Below, one piece after another: positions 49,631 through 58,240 of a DNA stretch of 64,000 bases. This DNA comes from Enterobacter mori (GTDB lineage Bacteria > Pseudomonadota > Gammaproteobacteria > Enterobacterales > Enterobacteriaceae). Position 1 is the first letter of the stretch, and every line of letters starts with the position of its first letter. Position numbers and translations under genes: made by a program. The notes beneath the pieces were generated by a model. That model saw only the letters and a list, made by a program, of their open reading frames with translations. It ran no database searches and was not told the origin of the DNA. The stretch spans positions 2,852,001-2,916,000 of the forward strand of contig NZ_CP104285.1 of assembly GCF_025244905.1 (NCBI RefSeq), read 5' to 3'.

Positions 49631-50329
49631 ATGAAGCTCCGAATAATTAGCACGGCGGTGGCCGCTTTGCTCTTTTCTGCATCCGCCGCAGCCAGCGTAC
49701 CCTCTGACCAGACGGCAAAGCAGCGGCTGATGCTTAAACTGGATGCGCTGGTCCCACAGCCTGAAGACGGTAGCGACATCGTGCGCACCGTCACCCTGCT
49801 CGCCGCACCCGCGCAGCTCGCCGCCGTGTGCGATAACCCGAAGCTGAGCCTGGTGGGAAGCAACAGCCGTCTGACCGGCAAACGCACCGTGCTCGCGCAG
49901 TGCGGCGCGCGTCGCCATTTCCTGCCGGTTCGCATCAGCGCACAGGGCACCTGGTGGGTGGCAAGCCAGAGCCTGCCCGGCGGGGCGATTGTCCAGCGCA
50001 GCGATATCGAGCCGGTTACCGGCAGTCTCGACCACCAGCCGGGGGGACTCATCTTTAACGCCGATGAGATTATTGGCCAACGCCTGATCCGCGCCATCGA
50101 CGCCGGTAAGCCGCTGTTAGAAAACCAGCTGCGCCAGCAGTGGCGTCTGCGCGCCGGGCAGACGGTCGACCTGGTGACGACCGGTTCAGGCTTTCGTATT
50201 CGCAGCCAGGGCAAGGCGCTCAACAACGCCGCGGTGGACGACCTGCTCAAAGTCAAAACGGCAGGCGGGCGCACCGTGAGTGGGAAAGTGGGGGCTGACG
50301 GGCAGGTGATGATTATTTCACAACAATAA
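49631..50329 (+). CDS. flgA: P-ring assembly chaperone FlgA (second system)
   Basis: Periplasmic chaperone for P-ring (FlgI) assembly, 232 residues. The signal peptide ends around SAAAS (residue 22). The SAF domain shows SLPGGAIVQRSDIEPV and the C-terminal domain LRAGQTVDLVTTGSGFRIRSQGKALNNA is typical. It is transcribed away from flgB, ahead of flgMN. Confidence 0.94.
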   Translation: MKLRIISTAVAALLFSASAAASVPSDQTAKQRLMLKLDALVPQPEDGSDIVRTVTLLAAPAQLAAVCDNPKLSLVGSNSRLTGKRTVLAQCGARRHFLPVRISAQGTWWVASQSLPGGAIVQRSDIEPVTGSLDHQPGGLIFNADEIIGQRLIRAIDAGKPLLENQLRQQWRLRAGQTVDLVTTGSGFRIRSQGKALNNAAVDDLLKVKTAGGRTVSGKVGADGQVMIISQQ

Positions 50330-50331
50330 AT

Positions 50332-50358
50332 TTTAGGTTTTCTGTGAATCACCGATGA
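50332..50358 (+). promoter_or_regulatory. Sigma-28-type promoter for flgMN
   Basis: TTTA (50332-50335), N15, ACCGATGA (50351-50358), 43 bases before the flgM ATG and just after the flgA stop. It shares both boxes with the flgK promoter. Confidence 0.7.
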
Positions 50359-50401
50359 AAACAATATTGAGTACAGAACATGTTTACCTGAGAGGACCAC
50401 C

Positions 50402-50695
50402 ATGAGCATCAACAGCAGCCAGACCACCGCGCCGATTGCGAAAATCGCCCCCACTCAGGATCTGCGCGCCCGCACGCAGCCTCAGGAGAGTGACGCTGCG
50501 GCAAAACGTTCGGACAAGCGTGACAACACCAACGTCACCCTGAGCGAAATGACCAAAAAGATCCAGACCGACGACAGCCGCGACGTGGACTACGCGCGCG
50601 TCGCCGAGCTTCGCGCCGCGCTGTCGGCAGGTACCCTGCGCATTGAGCCTGAGAAAATCGCTCAGGCGATGGTGCAGGACATGTTTCAGTTTTAA
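50402..50695 (+). CDS. flgM: Anti-sigma-28 factor FlgM (second system)
   Basis: Binds FliA until the hook is complete and is then exported. The protein is 97 residues, as in E. coli. The N-terminus is disordered and polar; the C-terminal FliA-binding half contains DVDYARVAELRAALSAGTLR and IAQAMVQDMF. AGAGGA precedes the ATG. It probably controls the FliA at 37054-37773; cross-talk with the primary FliA is an open question. Confidence 0.94.
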   Translation: MSINSSQTTAPIAKIAPTQDLRARTQPQESDAAAKRSDKRDNTNVTLSEMTKKIQTDDSRDVDYARVAELRAALSAGTLRIEPEKIAQAMVQDMFQF

Positions 50696-50712
50696 CCGTA
50701 AGCAGGCCCCCT

Positions 50713-51156
50713 ATGGACAAGCTTTACCCGATACTCGCGCAGATGAAAACGTCTCTGGATGAGCTGGAGGCGATCATGATTGAAGAGGTCAATCAGCTCA
50801 ACCGCACGCAGATCAACCCGGTGTCGCTGCAGGTGTTGGCGGATAACAAAAACCAGCTGCTGTCGACCATTCAGTATTACGACGATATGCGCCGTCAGCA
50901 GGAGCAGAGCTGCGGCACGGAAGCCCCCTACCCGGGGCTCGGCAAGCTGTTTGCCAGCTGGCAGCAGGTGCATGAGAAGGTGCGCAGCACAAAGTCGCTG
51001 AATCAAAAGGTGGAATCACTGCTGGAAAGTCATATGAAGAAAAATCAGCATATCCGCAAGGCCATCGACCACGTGGGCCACGCTAGCACGCTCTATGGTC
51101 CCGCGGGGGAATCCAGCCAGCTGCCCGCGGGCCGCAAGTACAACATCAGTATCTGA
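50713..51156 (+). CDS. flgN: Export chaperone FlgN (second system)
   Basis: Helical cytoplasmic chaperone for FlgK and FlgL, 147 residues. It is predicted almost entirely helical with coiled-coil character (MKTSLDELEAIMIEEVNQLN and YYDDMRRQQEQS). It follows flgM after 17 bases and ends at a strong terminator. Confidence 0.9.
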   Translation: MDKLYPILAQMKTSLDELEAIMIEEVNQLNRTQINPVSLQVLADNKNQLLSTIQYYDDMRRQQEQSCGTEAPYPGLGKLFASWQQVHEKVRSTKSLNQKVESLLESHMKKNQHIRKAIDHVGHASTLYGPAGESSQLPAGRKYNISI

Positions 51157-51183
51157 TCGTTCCTGTCTGCGTTGTCCTCTTTT

Positions 51184-51208
51184 GCCCGCCTCTGGTGGGC
51201 TTTTTTTT
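51184..51208 (+). terminator. Terminator after flgN
   Basis: GCCCGCC-TCT-GGTGGGC followed by eight T, 27 bases past the stop codon. The flanking words GTTCCTG and GCGTTGT also occur in the tandem repeats that follow. Confidence 0.85.
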
Positions 51209-51235
51209 GCCCGGCTGTAAATCGCTGAGGCATTC

Positions 51236-51827
51236 CCGACAAGCCAGGGAATAAACCGAGGGCACCGCTAAGCGGCGCTTGAGCCGCCATGGCACGTTCG
51301 CAGGTCATGCCGTTACAGAGTAGAAAGGAACATGAAGTGAACGGAATGACCACTTCAGCCGTATGTTCCCCCTCACCCCAGCCCTCTCCCTCAAGGGAGA
51401 GGGGGTCGTCCGTGCTGGCATTAGCCCCTACGGGGAGAGGGTCAGGGTTCCTGCCTGCGTTGTTCTCTTTTTCCCGGCGGCGCTTCGCTTGCGCGGGCCT
51501 ACGAGCTGACAGTCCCCTCACCTCTACGGCTGAGGGAGCCCCGACAAGCCAGAAGGAATAAACCGAGGGCACCGCGAAGCGGCGCTTGAGCCGCCATGGC
51601 ACGTTCGCAGGTCATGCCGTAACAGAGTAGCAAGGAACATGAAGTGAACGGAATGACCACCTGAGCCGTATGTTCCCCCTCACCCCAGCCCTCTCCCTCA
51701 AGGGAGAGGGGGTCGTCCGTGCTGGCATTAGCCCTTATGGGGAGAGGGTCAGGGTTCCTGCCTGCGTTGTTCTCTTTTTCCCGGCGGCGCTTCGCTTGCG
51801 CGGGTCTACGGGCTGACAGTCCCCTCT
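51236..51827. repeat. Tandem direct repeat, two ~306-bp units
   Basis: Unit 1 (about 51236-51520) and unit 2 (about 51541-51827) are nearly identical with a period of 305-307 bases. Each begins GACAAGCCAG, holds CACGTTCGCAGGTCATGCCG, the perfect 10-pair hairpin CCCTCTCCCT/AGGGAGAGGG (51382-51403 and 51689-51710) and GGCGGCGCTTCGCTTGCGCG. A fragment of the same material (GTTCCTG-CTGCGTTGT) lies at 51159-51180. The stretch between flgN and fliT (51157-51861) holds no convincing gene; a reading frame through it simply follows the repeat. Confidence 0.85.
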
Positions 51828-51844
51828 CCCCTGCGGGGAGAGGG
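51822..51844. repeat. GC-rich palindrome beside fliT
   Basis: CCCTCTCCCC-TGC-GGGGAGAGGG, a perfect 10-pair stem just past the fliT stop. It is of the same family as the hairpins in the tandem repeat and could end the fliDST transcript. Confidence 0.6.
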
Positions 51845-51861
51845 TTAGGGTGAGGGGGAAA

Positions 51862-52182
51862 TTAAACAGCAGTGTAAGATTTTGCCACGCTGCTGGTTTT
51901 GCGCATGGCGGAGAGTTCGGTGCTGATGGTGCTCAGTCGCCCCTGAATGGCGCGTGTTAAGAGGGCATCGTTCTCAATCAGGGTCGCCAGCCGGGCGCTG
52001 ACCGACGTTTTAGTGTGCTGTGCCAGCTGAGTTAAATCGATATCACACAGCGTTCTCATTCCCATGGTGTACGCCACGGACTCGTCAAGAAACACATCCC
52101 ACTCGCCGGCATTGGCCTGCTGCCGCAGCTTCGCATTGCTGATGAGCAACTCATCAATCAGCGCCATCACGTCGTTATCCAT
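51862..52182 (-). CDS. fliT: FliT-like flagellar chaperone (second system)
   Basis: Small helical protein of 106 residues (E. coli FliT 121), third in a fliD-fliS-fliT order, the position of FliT. Sequence similarity is weak but length, charge and helical pattern fit. E. coli FliT chaperones the cap FliD and also binds FlhDC to repress class 2 genes. The start overlaps the fliS stop by 8 bases. Assignment rests mainly on context. Confidence 0.75.
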   Translation of the reverse strand: MDNDVMALIDELLISNAKLRQQANAGEWDVFLDESVAYTMGMRTLCDIDLTQLAQHTKTSVSARLATLIENDALLTRAIQGRLSTISTELSAMRKTSSVAKSYTAV

Positions 52183-52582
52183 GTTTCACCTGCTTGTGCT
52201 GCGGGGCGATGGCCTGCCAGGTTTCCTGCATCCCCGTCATCAGGGCGATGAGGTGCGGCAGCTTTTCACCGGATTTGTTGAGATTCGCCTCCAGCAGCGT
52301 ACGGGAAATATACTCGTACAGGCTCTCCAGCTCTTCGGCGATTTTCCCGCCCTTCTCGTGATCCAGCCCGGCGCGCAGGCCGTTGTCGATAATATTGATG
52401 GCGCGGGAGATCATCTCGCCGCGACGGGCGATATTGCCCGACTGGAAATAAATCTCTGCCCGCTTCATGGCGTTAATCGCCCCGTCATAGAGCAGGACGA
52501 TAAGCTGATGCGGCGTCGCGCCAGCGATCTGGCTGTCGAGAGAGACAGCGGTGTAGGCACTGTTGCCCGTTTTGGTGTACAT
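52175..52582 (-). CDS. fliS: Flagellin export chaperone FliS (second system)
   Basis: Cytoplasmic chaperone that stops flagellin polymerising before export, 135 residues. The core QIAGATPHQLIVLLYDGAIN is diagnostic. ATG at 52582 has AGGA 7 bases upstream and matches the homologous start MYTKTG; an in-frame TTG lies two codons earlier. Confidence 0.95.
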   Translation of the reverse strand: MYTKTGNSAYTAVSLDSQIAGATPHQLIVLLYDGAINAMKRAEIYFQSGNIARRGEMISRAINIIDNGLRAGLDHEKGGKIAEELESLYEYISRTLLEANLNKSGEKLPHLIALMTGMQETWQAIAPQHKQVKHG

Positions 52583-52625
52583 CGTCAAATCCTGCCGGGC
52601 AGCGCTCTGCCCGGGATAGTAGTGA

Positions 52626-54101
52626 TTAAACCAGCCCCGCCAGCGACTGCTGCAACCGGGTGCTCATGCTGTTCATATCGCTCATGGCCTTATCCAGGCG
52701 CTGATACTCTTTTTCTCTGCGCAGCATGGTCTCTTCAATGCGTCGTTCAATGGCCGTGATCTGCTTGCCGATGCGCTTTTCCTGATCGCGCAAGGTGTCC
52801 AGTGCGGTTTCGATCACGCCTTCTTTCTTCTCAATCGACTTTTTGTCACCAAGATAGGTATTAAAAATCCCTTCCATCCGGTCCTTAATTCCCTCTTTAC
52901 CACCTTTACCGAGGAACAGCGCTTCAACCTCTTTCGGGTTGTCCTTCAGGGCGGCATCAAGCTTTTTGCTGTCGATGGTCAGGGTGCCGAGCGTACCGGT
53001 ACGCTCATCGCCGGTTTTACCGTCAAACGTGACGGTAATCCCTAATTTACCCAGCGTCTGAATGACATCCCCAACCTCGGGATAGCTGCCCGTCACGGTG
53101 GCTTTCAGCTCGCTGGTCAGTCGACGTAAGGAACCGTCGCTGAACAGGGCGCCGTTGGAAGCGTCAGGCTGAGGCAGAGCGTCCGAATTGCTGTCACGAT
53201 CGGGAGCCGTATATTTGGTGGCACCGGCGACGGTGGTGAGGTAGCTGTTGTAGTTTTTGACGAACTCTTCAATCAGCGTTTTCACCTTTGAGGTATCTTC
53301 TGTGATGGTCAGAGATTCGGTTTTGTAGTTTTCTGGGTCGTCTGGATCGAGTCCAGATTCCTTCAGTTCCGATACTTCACGCAGCTCAAGCGTCACGCCG
53401 GTGATCAGGTCATTAACCGTATTAGAACTTCGGATAATGGATTTCCCATTGAGAATAATTTCGGCATTCTGGAACTCCGTTTCAACATCCGCACCTTCAA
53501 GCTTTGCCTTTAACTGCGCATTACCTGCAACCTCTACCTTCATTTCCCCGGCTTCACCGGTTTTTTTCGACGTCAGAACCAGCCTGTGCTTCCCGTCCTC
53601 AATGGTCATCACCTCTGCAACCACATCACCCTTCTGGTCATTGATCTTATTGGCAATCTGATCGAGAGAGGTTTCATCTTTCGCTAAGTCCAGCTCCAAC
53701 GGTTTTTCACCCTCTTTCAGGGTAATGGTCACTTTCGCCGCGCTGTTGCCGATGGGTTTATCGCGCGTATCGTTCTCAACCGCCAGCTGATGCGCCTTCG
53801 CCAGCTGTTTGACGGCAATGGAGTAGCTGTTAGGGATCGCCCCTTGCCCTGCGGTTGCCTTAAAGGTTTTGTTGTCGCTCACGCTGACGCCGTTAAATCC
53901 CTCATCTTCCAGCTTGCCGAGATTGTCCTTCAGCGTGCTCAGCGCGCTGGAAATAGAGCCCCACGCAGAAATCTGCCCTTTATAGGTGGTTTGCTTCTGC
54001 TGATAAGGAATGAGTTTTTTCGTAATACCTTTGCGCTCATCCGCCAGCCACTGTTCAAACGGCAGCCCGGACCCCACGCCTAAAAAATTCGTTCCAGCCA
54101 T
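52626..54101 (-). CDS. fliD: Filament cap protein FliD (second system)
   Basis: Pentameric cap at the filament tip (HAP2), 491 residues (E. coli 468). The N-terminal FLGVGSGLPFEQWLADE and C-terminal coiled coil (ITAIERRIEETMLRREKEYQ and STRLQQSLAGLV) are the family ends. The central domain is divergent and Lys/Glu-rich. It is divergent from fliC, as in E. coli. Confidence 0.95.
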   Translation of the reverse strand: MAGTNFLGVGSGLPFEQWLADERKGITKKLIPYQQKQTTYKGQISAWGSISSALSTLKDNLGKLEDEGFNGVSVSDNKTFKATAGQGAIPNSYSIAVKQLAKAHQLAVENDTRDKPIGNSAAKVTITLKEGEKPLELDLAKDETSLDQIANKINDQKGDVVAEVMTIEDGKHRLVLTSKKTGEAGEMKVEVAGNAQLKAKLEGADVETEFQNAEIILNGKSIIRSSNTVNDLITGVTLELREVSELKESGLDPDDPENYKTESLTITEDTSKVKTLIEEFVKNYNSYLTTVAGATKYTAPDRDSNSDALPQPDASNGALFSDGSLRRLTSELKATVTGSYPEVGDVIQTLGKLGITVTFDGKTGDERTGTLGTLTIDSKKLDAALKDNPKEVEALFLGKGGKEGIKDRMEGIFNTYLGDKKSIEKKEGVIETALDTLRDQEKRIGKQITAIERRIEETMLRREKEYQRLDKAMSDMNSMSTRLQQSLAGLV

Positions 54102-54120
54102 AATAATGTTCCTCCAGAAA

Positions 54121-54143
54121 TGAAATAGCTCACGCTATTTTCA
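54121..54143. promoter_or_regulatory. AAATAGC palindrome over the fliD start site
   Basis: TGAAATAGC-TCAC-GCTATTTTCA. The arms resemble FlhDC half-sites (AAATAGC), but the 4-base spacing is shorter than the usual 10-12. It overlaps the predicted transcription start of fliD. Confidence 0.4.
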
Positions 54144-54167
54144 TCGGGTAATAGAGAAGGAAGTTTA
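54141..54167 (-). promoter_or_regulatory. Sigma-28-type promoter for fliDST
   Basis: Minus strand TAAA (54167-54164), N15, CCCGATGA (54148-54141), 40 bases before the fliD ATG. The -35 is the canonical sigma-28 TAAA. Confidence 0.75.
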
Positions 54168-54310
54168 ATTTTTCACGGGGGGCACAACAATATGGCAGAA
54201 GGGTAAAGACAGTTTCGTGCGCTTATCGCGCCATTACCCTTCGCCATTTAAATAATAGATGTCAAACCTGTCGCCATTTTTCGCCATCAATAAAAAAAGC
54301 AAAAAAATAA

Positions 54311-54337
54311 TTCAGTCTTTTTTATTCCCCCCGATGA
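54311..54337 (+). promoter_or_regulatory. Sigma-28-type promoter for fliC
   Basis: TTCA (54311-54314), N15, CCCGATGA (54330-54337), 64 bases before the fliC ATG. The -10 is identical to that of fliD. A GAAGGA ribosome site precedes the ATG. The rest of the 300-base fliD-fliC gap (54102-54401) holds no gene. Confidence 0.7.
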
Positions 54338-54401
54338 AAGAAGTATGCGCAACAACGAACGCATATCTCTTATTACCGTTATCACTTAGAAGGATATAAC
54401 A

Positions 54402-55934
54402 ATGGCACAGGTCATTAATACCAACGCGCTGAGCCTGATGGCTCAGAACAACCTGAACAAATCCCAGTCTTCCCTGGGTACCGCTATTCAGCGTCTCTCT
54501 TCCGGTATGCGTATTAACAGCGCGAAGGACGATGCGGCAGGCCTGGCGATTTCCAACCGCTTCACCTCTTCTATCCGCGGTATGACCCAGGCGGCACGTA
54601 ACGCCAACGACGGTATCTCTCTGGCGCAGACCACCGAAGGCGCACTGGAAGAAGTGACCGAGAACATGCAGCGTATCCGCGAGCTGACCGTGCAGGCGAA
54701 AAACGGCACCAACTCTGCAAGTGACCTGGACTCCATCAAGAAAGAGATCGGCACCCGTCTGGAAGAGATTAGCCGCGTAGCGGAAACCACCAACTTCAAC
54801 GGCGTGAAAGTCTTTGACGGTTCCAAAGAGAAAATCACCATTCAGATCGGTGATAAAGACCAAGACACCATCGATATCAAACTGAGCAAGCTGGATATGG
54901 AAACGTTGGGTCTGGACGAGTTCATGGCCGACTTCGCAAGTATTGGTATTACGGTGAATGGCGTGGGGATTACGGCAGCGAGCCAGTTTGAAAAGAAAGG
55001 GACAGATGCTCCAGTAGATACTCAATTTGCTGCCGAAAAAATTGGCGTTACCGATCCGGATGTTGCAGGCAAAAACTATAAATTAATCGCTGCTGATCGA
55101 GATGCAATGATTACCGCCGCGACAGGGGTTACCGGTGATGCCGGTGATAAAACGGTTCTCACTTACGAGGACAAAGATACGGGTTTGACGCGTTTCTTTG
55201 TGGCAAACAGCACCACCAAAGAGGTACAGGAAGTCAATATTACCTTCACGGTGACCGGCACTGCCCCGGACAAGGAAATTGTAAAAGATACTATCACCGC
55301 AGGTGACGTGCAGAATACTGCTGATACCGACATGCTGCTGAATGGTCCGACGAAGCTGGGTACCGCCACGCGCGTTAAAGCCGGTGATACCATTAATTCA
55401 AATGGCGCTGACATTACTCTTGATAAGGACATGCTGGAAGCCATTTCAACCGACGTGTTTGGTGAAGACATGGCAACCTCCGGCATGCGCATGTTCTCTG
55501 TTGAAGGCGCTGATCCAAATACTTTCTATGCCATCAACAAAGCGGGCAAAGTCAAAGTATTCGAACTGGATGCTGATGGGTCAGTGACTACGGGCAGTGT
55601 TGACGATGCTCGAAATGCTGATGCTGATCAAATTGCTAAAGAATCCAGCCGTATCGCTTCTGAAGATCTGCTGGAGCGACTGGATGATGCCCTGACTACC
55701 GTTGCAGATTTCCGTGCCGACCTGGGTGCCGTTCAGAACCGTTTCAGCTCCATCATTGCGAACCTGAACACCAACATCATCAACACCACTGAAGCGCGCT
55801 CCCGTATCCAGGACGCCGACTTCTCCGTGGAAGTGTCTGCCATGAGCCGTGCGAACATCCTCCAGCAGGCAGGTGTTTCCGTACTGGCCCAGGCGAACCA
55901 GGTTCCGCAGAACGTACTGTCCCTGCTGCGTTAA
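54402..55934 (+). CDS. fliC: Flagellin FliC (second system)
   Basis: Filament subunit of 510 residues. The N-terminal D0/D1 ([20 protein letters not shown], about 1-170) and C-terminal D1/D0 (about 420-510, ending [12 protein letters not shown]) match enterobacterial flagellins. The TLR5-contact stretch [11 protein letters not shown] is kept. The central 250 residues (D2/D3, acidic and Thr/Asp-rich) resemble no flagellin I can name, as expected for the antigenic region. Cysteine is absent. It ends at a strong terminator. Confidence 0.97.
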   Translation: MAQVINTNALSLMAQNNLNKSQSSLGTAIQRLSSGMRINSAKDDAAGLAISNRFTSSIRGMTQAARNANDGISLAQTTEGALEEVTENMQRIRELTVQAKNGTNSASDLDSIKKEIGTRLEEISRVAETTNFNGVKVFDGSKEKITIQIGDKDQDTIDIKLSKLDMETLGLDEFMADFASIGITVNGVGITAASQFEKKGTDAPVDTQFAAEKIGVTDPDVAGKNYKLIAADRDAMITAATGVTGDAGDKTVLTYEDKDTGLTRFFVANSTTKEVQEVNITFTVTGTAPDKEIVKDTITAGDVQNTADTDMLLNGPTKLGTATRVKAGDTINSNGADITLDKDMLEAISTDVFGEDMATSGMRMFSVEGADPNTFYAINKAGKVKVFELDADGSVTTGSVDDARNADADQIAKESSRIASEDLLERLDDALTTVADFRADLGAVQNRFSSIIANLNTNIINTTEARSRIQDADFSVEVSAMSRANILQQAGVSVLAQANQVPQNVLSLLR

Positions 55935-55948
55935 TCTGCTTAACCGCC

Positions 55949-56137
55949 TCAAACACTTACGCGCATGTCATCCATGCGCGGTTGCCCTCCCTGGTGGAGG
56001 GCTTTTTTTATTCGATCAACGCAACGCCTTCCTGCGTGCGTATCCAGCGCGTAACAAAAGCGCTCACAGCTGTCGGCGAGATCGGTGAAATCGGTATGAT
56101 GGTCGAACGGTGTGGTGAAGAGATGATGTAATGCCAT
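55949..56137 (-). CDS. Possible small protein of 62 residues
   Basis: A minus-strand frame starting MALHHLFTTPFDHHTDF with an excellent ribosome site (GGAGG, 6 bases before ATG). It is His/Asp-rich with three cysteines and no membrane segment. Not recognised. Against it, its C-terminal part reads through the fliC terminator, so it may be truncated or spurious. Confidence 0.35.
   Translation of the reverse strand: MALHHLFTTPFDHHTDFTDLADSCERFCYALDTHAGRRCVDRIKKALHQGGQPRMDDMRVSV
55984..56009 (+). terminator. Terminator after fliC
   Basis: GCCCTCC (55984-55990), 5-base loop, GGAGGGC (55996-56002), then seven T. Confidence 0.92.
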
Positions 56138-56401
56138 AACTTGCCTCCAGTAAACTGTATGAGTGTTTCTCAGTGAGTTTTTAGGAGGTCAATCCCGACG
56201 CCAGCTGTGGCTGACGTGAGAGCACCTTACGCCCGGCAATGAGGGATTAGCAGAGTGTCATCAGGGATGAAATTCAAACTTGCGAGGCGTCTTCAGAAAA
56301 GCGAAAAAATGGGGTGAAAGGCAGGAGGTCTTGCGCTGTATTTTCCCCCTAACCCCAGACCACTCCCTCAAGGGAGAGGGAATGCTCGGTACAGTTAGCA
56401 G

Positions 56402-56427
56402 GCCGGGCAAGCGCAGCGCCACCCGGC
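56402..56427. repeat. REP-type palindrome
   Basis: GCCGGG (56402-56407) and CCCGGC (56422-56427) around AAGCGCAGCGCCA, the classical REP form. Just upstream, CTCCCTCAAGGGAG (56366-56379) is another short palindrome akin to those after flgN. Apart from the small frame, the gap 56138-56459 holds no gene. Confidence 0.75.
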
Positions 56428-56459
56428 AAAATGCCGCACGATCCAGGAGAAGCCAACGC

Positions 56460-57623
56460 CTACCCTTTCACCCTCTGAGTCAGCGCCTTCGCCACCGTGT
56501 AAACCTCTTCAATCAGCACGCTGTTATTCTGCGTCACCGAAGGTGCCCCGCTTTGCGCCTGCATCATCGCATCGTCAATCAGGGCCCGGAGTTCTTTCGA
56601 CGAACGCGCGCAGCGGCTCGCCAGGTTGCGCGACTCCACGGCAAACACGCTCTCATCGTTATGAAGGGAATAGCTGTAGGCGCGACTGGCCAGCTGCACC
56701 AGCGTGCCGCTGCTGTCGGCAATGTGCAGCGCGGCGTCGTGTAGCGCGTTCATTGCCCGGATCGCGCCCGTGGCGCTTTCGCTCAACACGGCCAGCATAT
56801 TGGCGTTCGCTTCGGGTACCCGCAGCAGACGTTCATTCTCCTCGGCAATCGTGCTGGCTGCCCAGGCAATCGCGCTCGCCTGCTCGCCAATCTCCTGCAT
56901 CAGCGGCGGCAAATGCGCGCCCTGCTCGGTTTTCAGCTGCGACGGTAGCTCTTCGTTGAGGCGGGAAAGATGCTGGTTCAGGCTGCGAAGCAGGGTCAAC
57001 GTAGAGACCAGCAGCAAGGCCGCCAGCGGCCACGGCTTATGCAACAGAATGCCCGGACGCTCGCCCATTCGCCGGGTGGGCACGTCAATGGCAAGCAGCC
57101 ACGGCCTGTCGGGAATGGGCATCACCACCAGCGTATGCTCGCCGCTGGCGCTGCGAAAATGGGTATGTCGCAACCCGCCATCCGACTGGGCAACCAGCGC
57201 ACGCAACGGCACCGCCATCGGCAGGTTAATATCGTTGAGGGACTGTACCGTCGGCGCACCGGCGGCATCGCCGATGATGCGTCCGGTGTCGTCCACAATC
57301 CAGGCGCGACCGCCAAGACGTTCGCCCGTCTCTTTGACCAGTGCATTGAGAAATTGACGGCTGCTGCCCGTCTCTTCGGCACTCTCCGTCTCGCCCGGCG
57401 CGCTTTTGTCCAGCGCGAAGCTTTTAAGGGTGACCACGCTTTCGGTCATTGAACGCTGCTGCGCTTCAACACGATCGAGCTGCTCGCGCAGTTGGGTCGC
57501 CAGGACATCAACCTGCGTGCGCAGGCGCTGCCCCTCCGTGCGAATAAACCACGGCATGACGCCAGCCTGCACCAGAATCACCAGGGTAATGAAAATAACG
57601 ACCAGTATGACAATAAAAACCAT
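56460..57623 (-). CDS. Degenerate chemoreceptor-like membrane protein
   Basis: Protein of 387 residues with receptor topology: TM1 (about 2-20), periplasmic domain of about 170 residues, TM2 (about 198-213), and a cytoplasmic helical part of about 170 residues. Residues 327-350 (FAVESRNLASRCARSSKELR) resemble the post-tip helix of MCP signalling domains (compare [15 protein letters not shown] in the receptor at 37932). The tip itself ([15 protein letters not shown]) is replaced by an unrelated Tyr/Ser stretch, HAMP is unclear and most of the helical hairpin and CheR tether are missing. Binding to CheA/CheW seems unlikely or different. It is in the second flagellar locus between fliC and doxX. 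Function unknown. Confidence 0.6.
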   Translation of the reverse strand: MVFIVILVVIFITLVILVQAGVMPWFIRTEGQRLRTQVDVLATQLREQLDRVEAQQRSMTESVVTLKSFALDKSAPGETESAEETGSSRQFLNALVKETGERLGGRAWIVDDTGRIIGDAAGAPTVQSLNDINLPMAVPLRALVAQSDGGLRHTHFRSASGEHTLVVMPIPDRPWLLAIDVPTRRMGERPGILLHKPWPLAALLLVSTLTLLRSLNQHLSRLNEELPSQLKTEQGAHLPPLMQEIGEQASAIAWAASTIAEENERLLRVPEANANMLAVLSESATGAIRAMNALHDAALHIADSSGTLVQLASRAYSYSLHNDESVFAVESRNLASRCARSSKELRALIDDAMMQAQSGAPSVTQNNSVLIEEVYTVAKALTQRVKG

Positions 57624-57736
57624 AACATCAGCGCCTGTTCTTTTAACGGCAGCACAATGCTGCCTCTACAGGGCTATTTTATTATGCAGGCATCAGGAAA
57701 TATGCCCTTCAAAGCGTTGATAACCGCGCACTTATG

Positions 57737-58228
57737 TTAACCCTCGACAAAAACAATTTTGCGGACCTTCTGCCAGCGTTTGACCAGCCAGCCGTCGAGG
57801 CTGCAAAGGGTGCCGCCCCAGGTCAGCGGGAACAGGCAGAGCACGATATAGAGCGTCTCGGGCAAATAAAACAGCCAGCTCAGCCATGAAATCAAATTCA
57901 GCCCGCGTGGAATGGTGTAAATCCCAATCGTGACCAGCGCCACGCTGCTGATGACCATTAATACCAGCGCGCTAAAGCGGCTGAACAATCCCAGCGTCAA
58001 CAGCAGCCCCATGCTGCACTCGAAGAACGCCACCACCACCGCCATAATGACCGGGAAAGGGATCCCCGCATCGTGCAGGGTATCCACCATCAGCAGCTGG
58101 TTCTCAGGAACAAATAATTTATTAAACCCGGCAGAAAAGAAAAATACACCTGTCACCAGACGACAGAGAAATACGGGAAACATGGCCGGCATATCGGACG
58201 TATGCATAAAACGCTTAAGAGAGAACAT
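57737..58228 (-). CDS. DoxX-family membrane protein
   Basis: Inner-membrane protein of 163 residues with four hydrophobic segments. The DoxX signature is visible in FLCRLVTGVFFFSAGFNKL and VAFFECSMGLLLTLGLFSR. The family includes redox-linked membrane proteins; the specific role is unknown. AAGGA lies 6 bases before the ATG. It lies in the second flagellar locus without any obvious structural role there. Confidence 0.85.
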   Translation of the reverse strand: MFSLKRFMHTSDMPAMFPVFLCRLVTGVFFFSAGFNKLFVPENQLLMVDTLHDAGIPFPVIMAVVVAFFECSMGLLLTLGLFSRFSALVLMVISSVALVTIGIYTIPRGLNLISWLSWLFYLPETLYIVLCLFPLTWGGTLCSLDGWLVKRWQKVRKIVFVEG

Positions 58229-58240
58229 CGGTCATCCTTG

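Noticed and set aside
51289..51561. 90-codon frame in the tandem repeat
   Set aside because: It follows the repeat sequence, is Ser/Pro/Arg-rich, and has no ribosome site or homology.
51236..51827. Possible CRISPR array or IS element in the repeat region
   Set aside because: Only two long units in tandem, no short repeat-spacer pattern, no transposase and no terminal inverted repeats.
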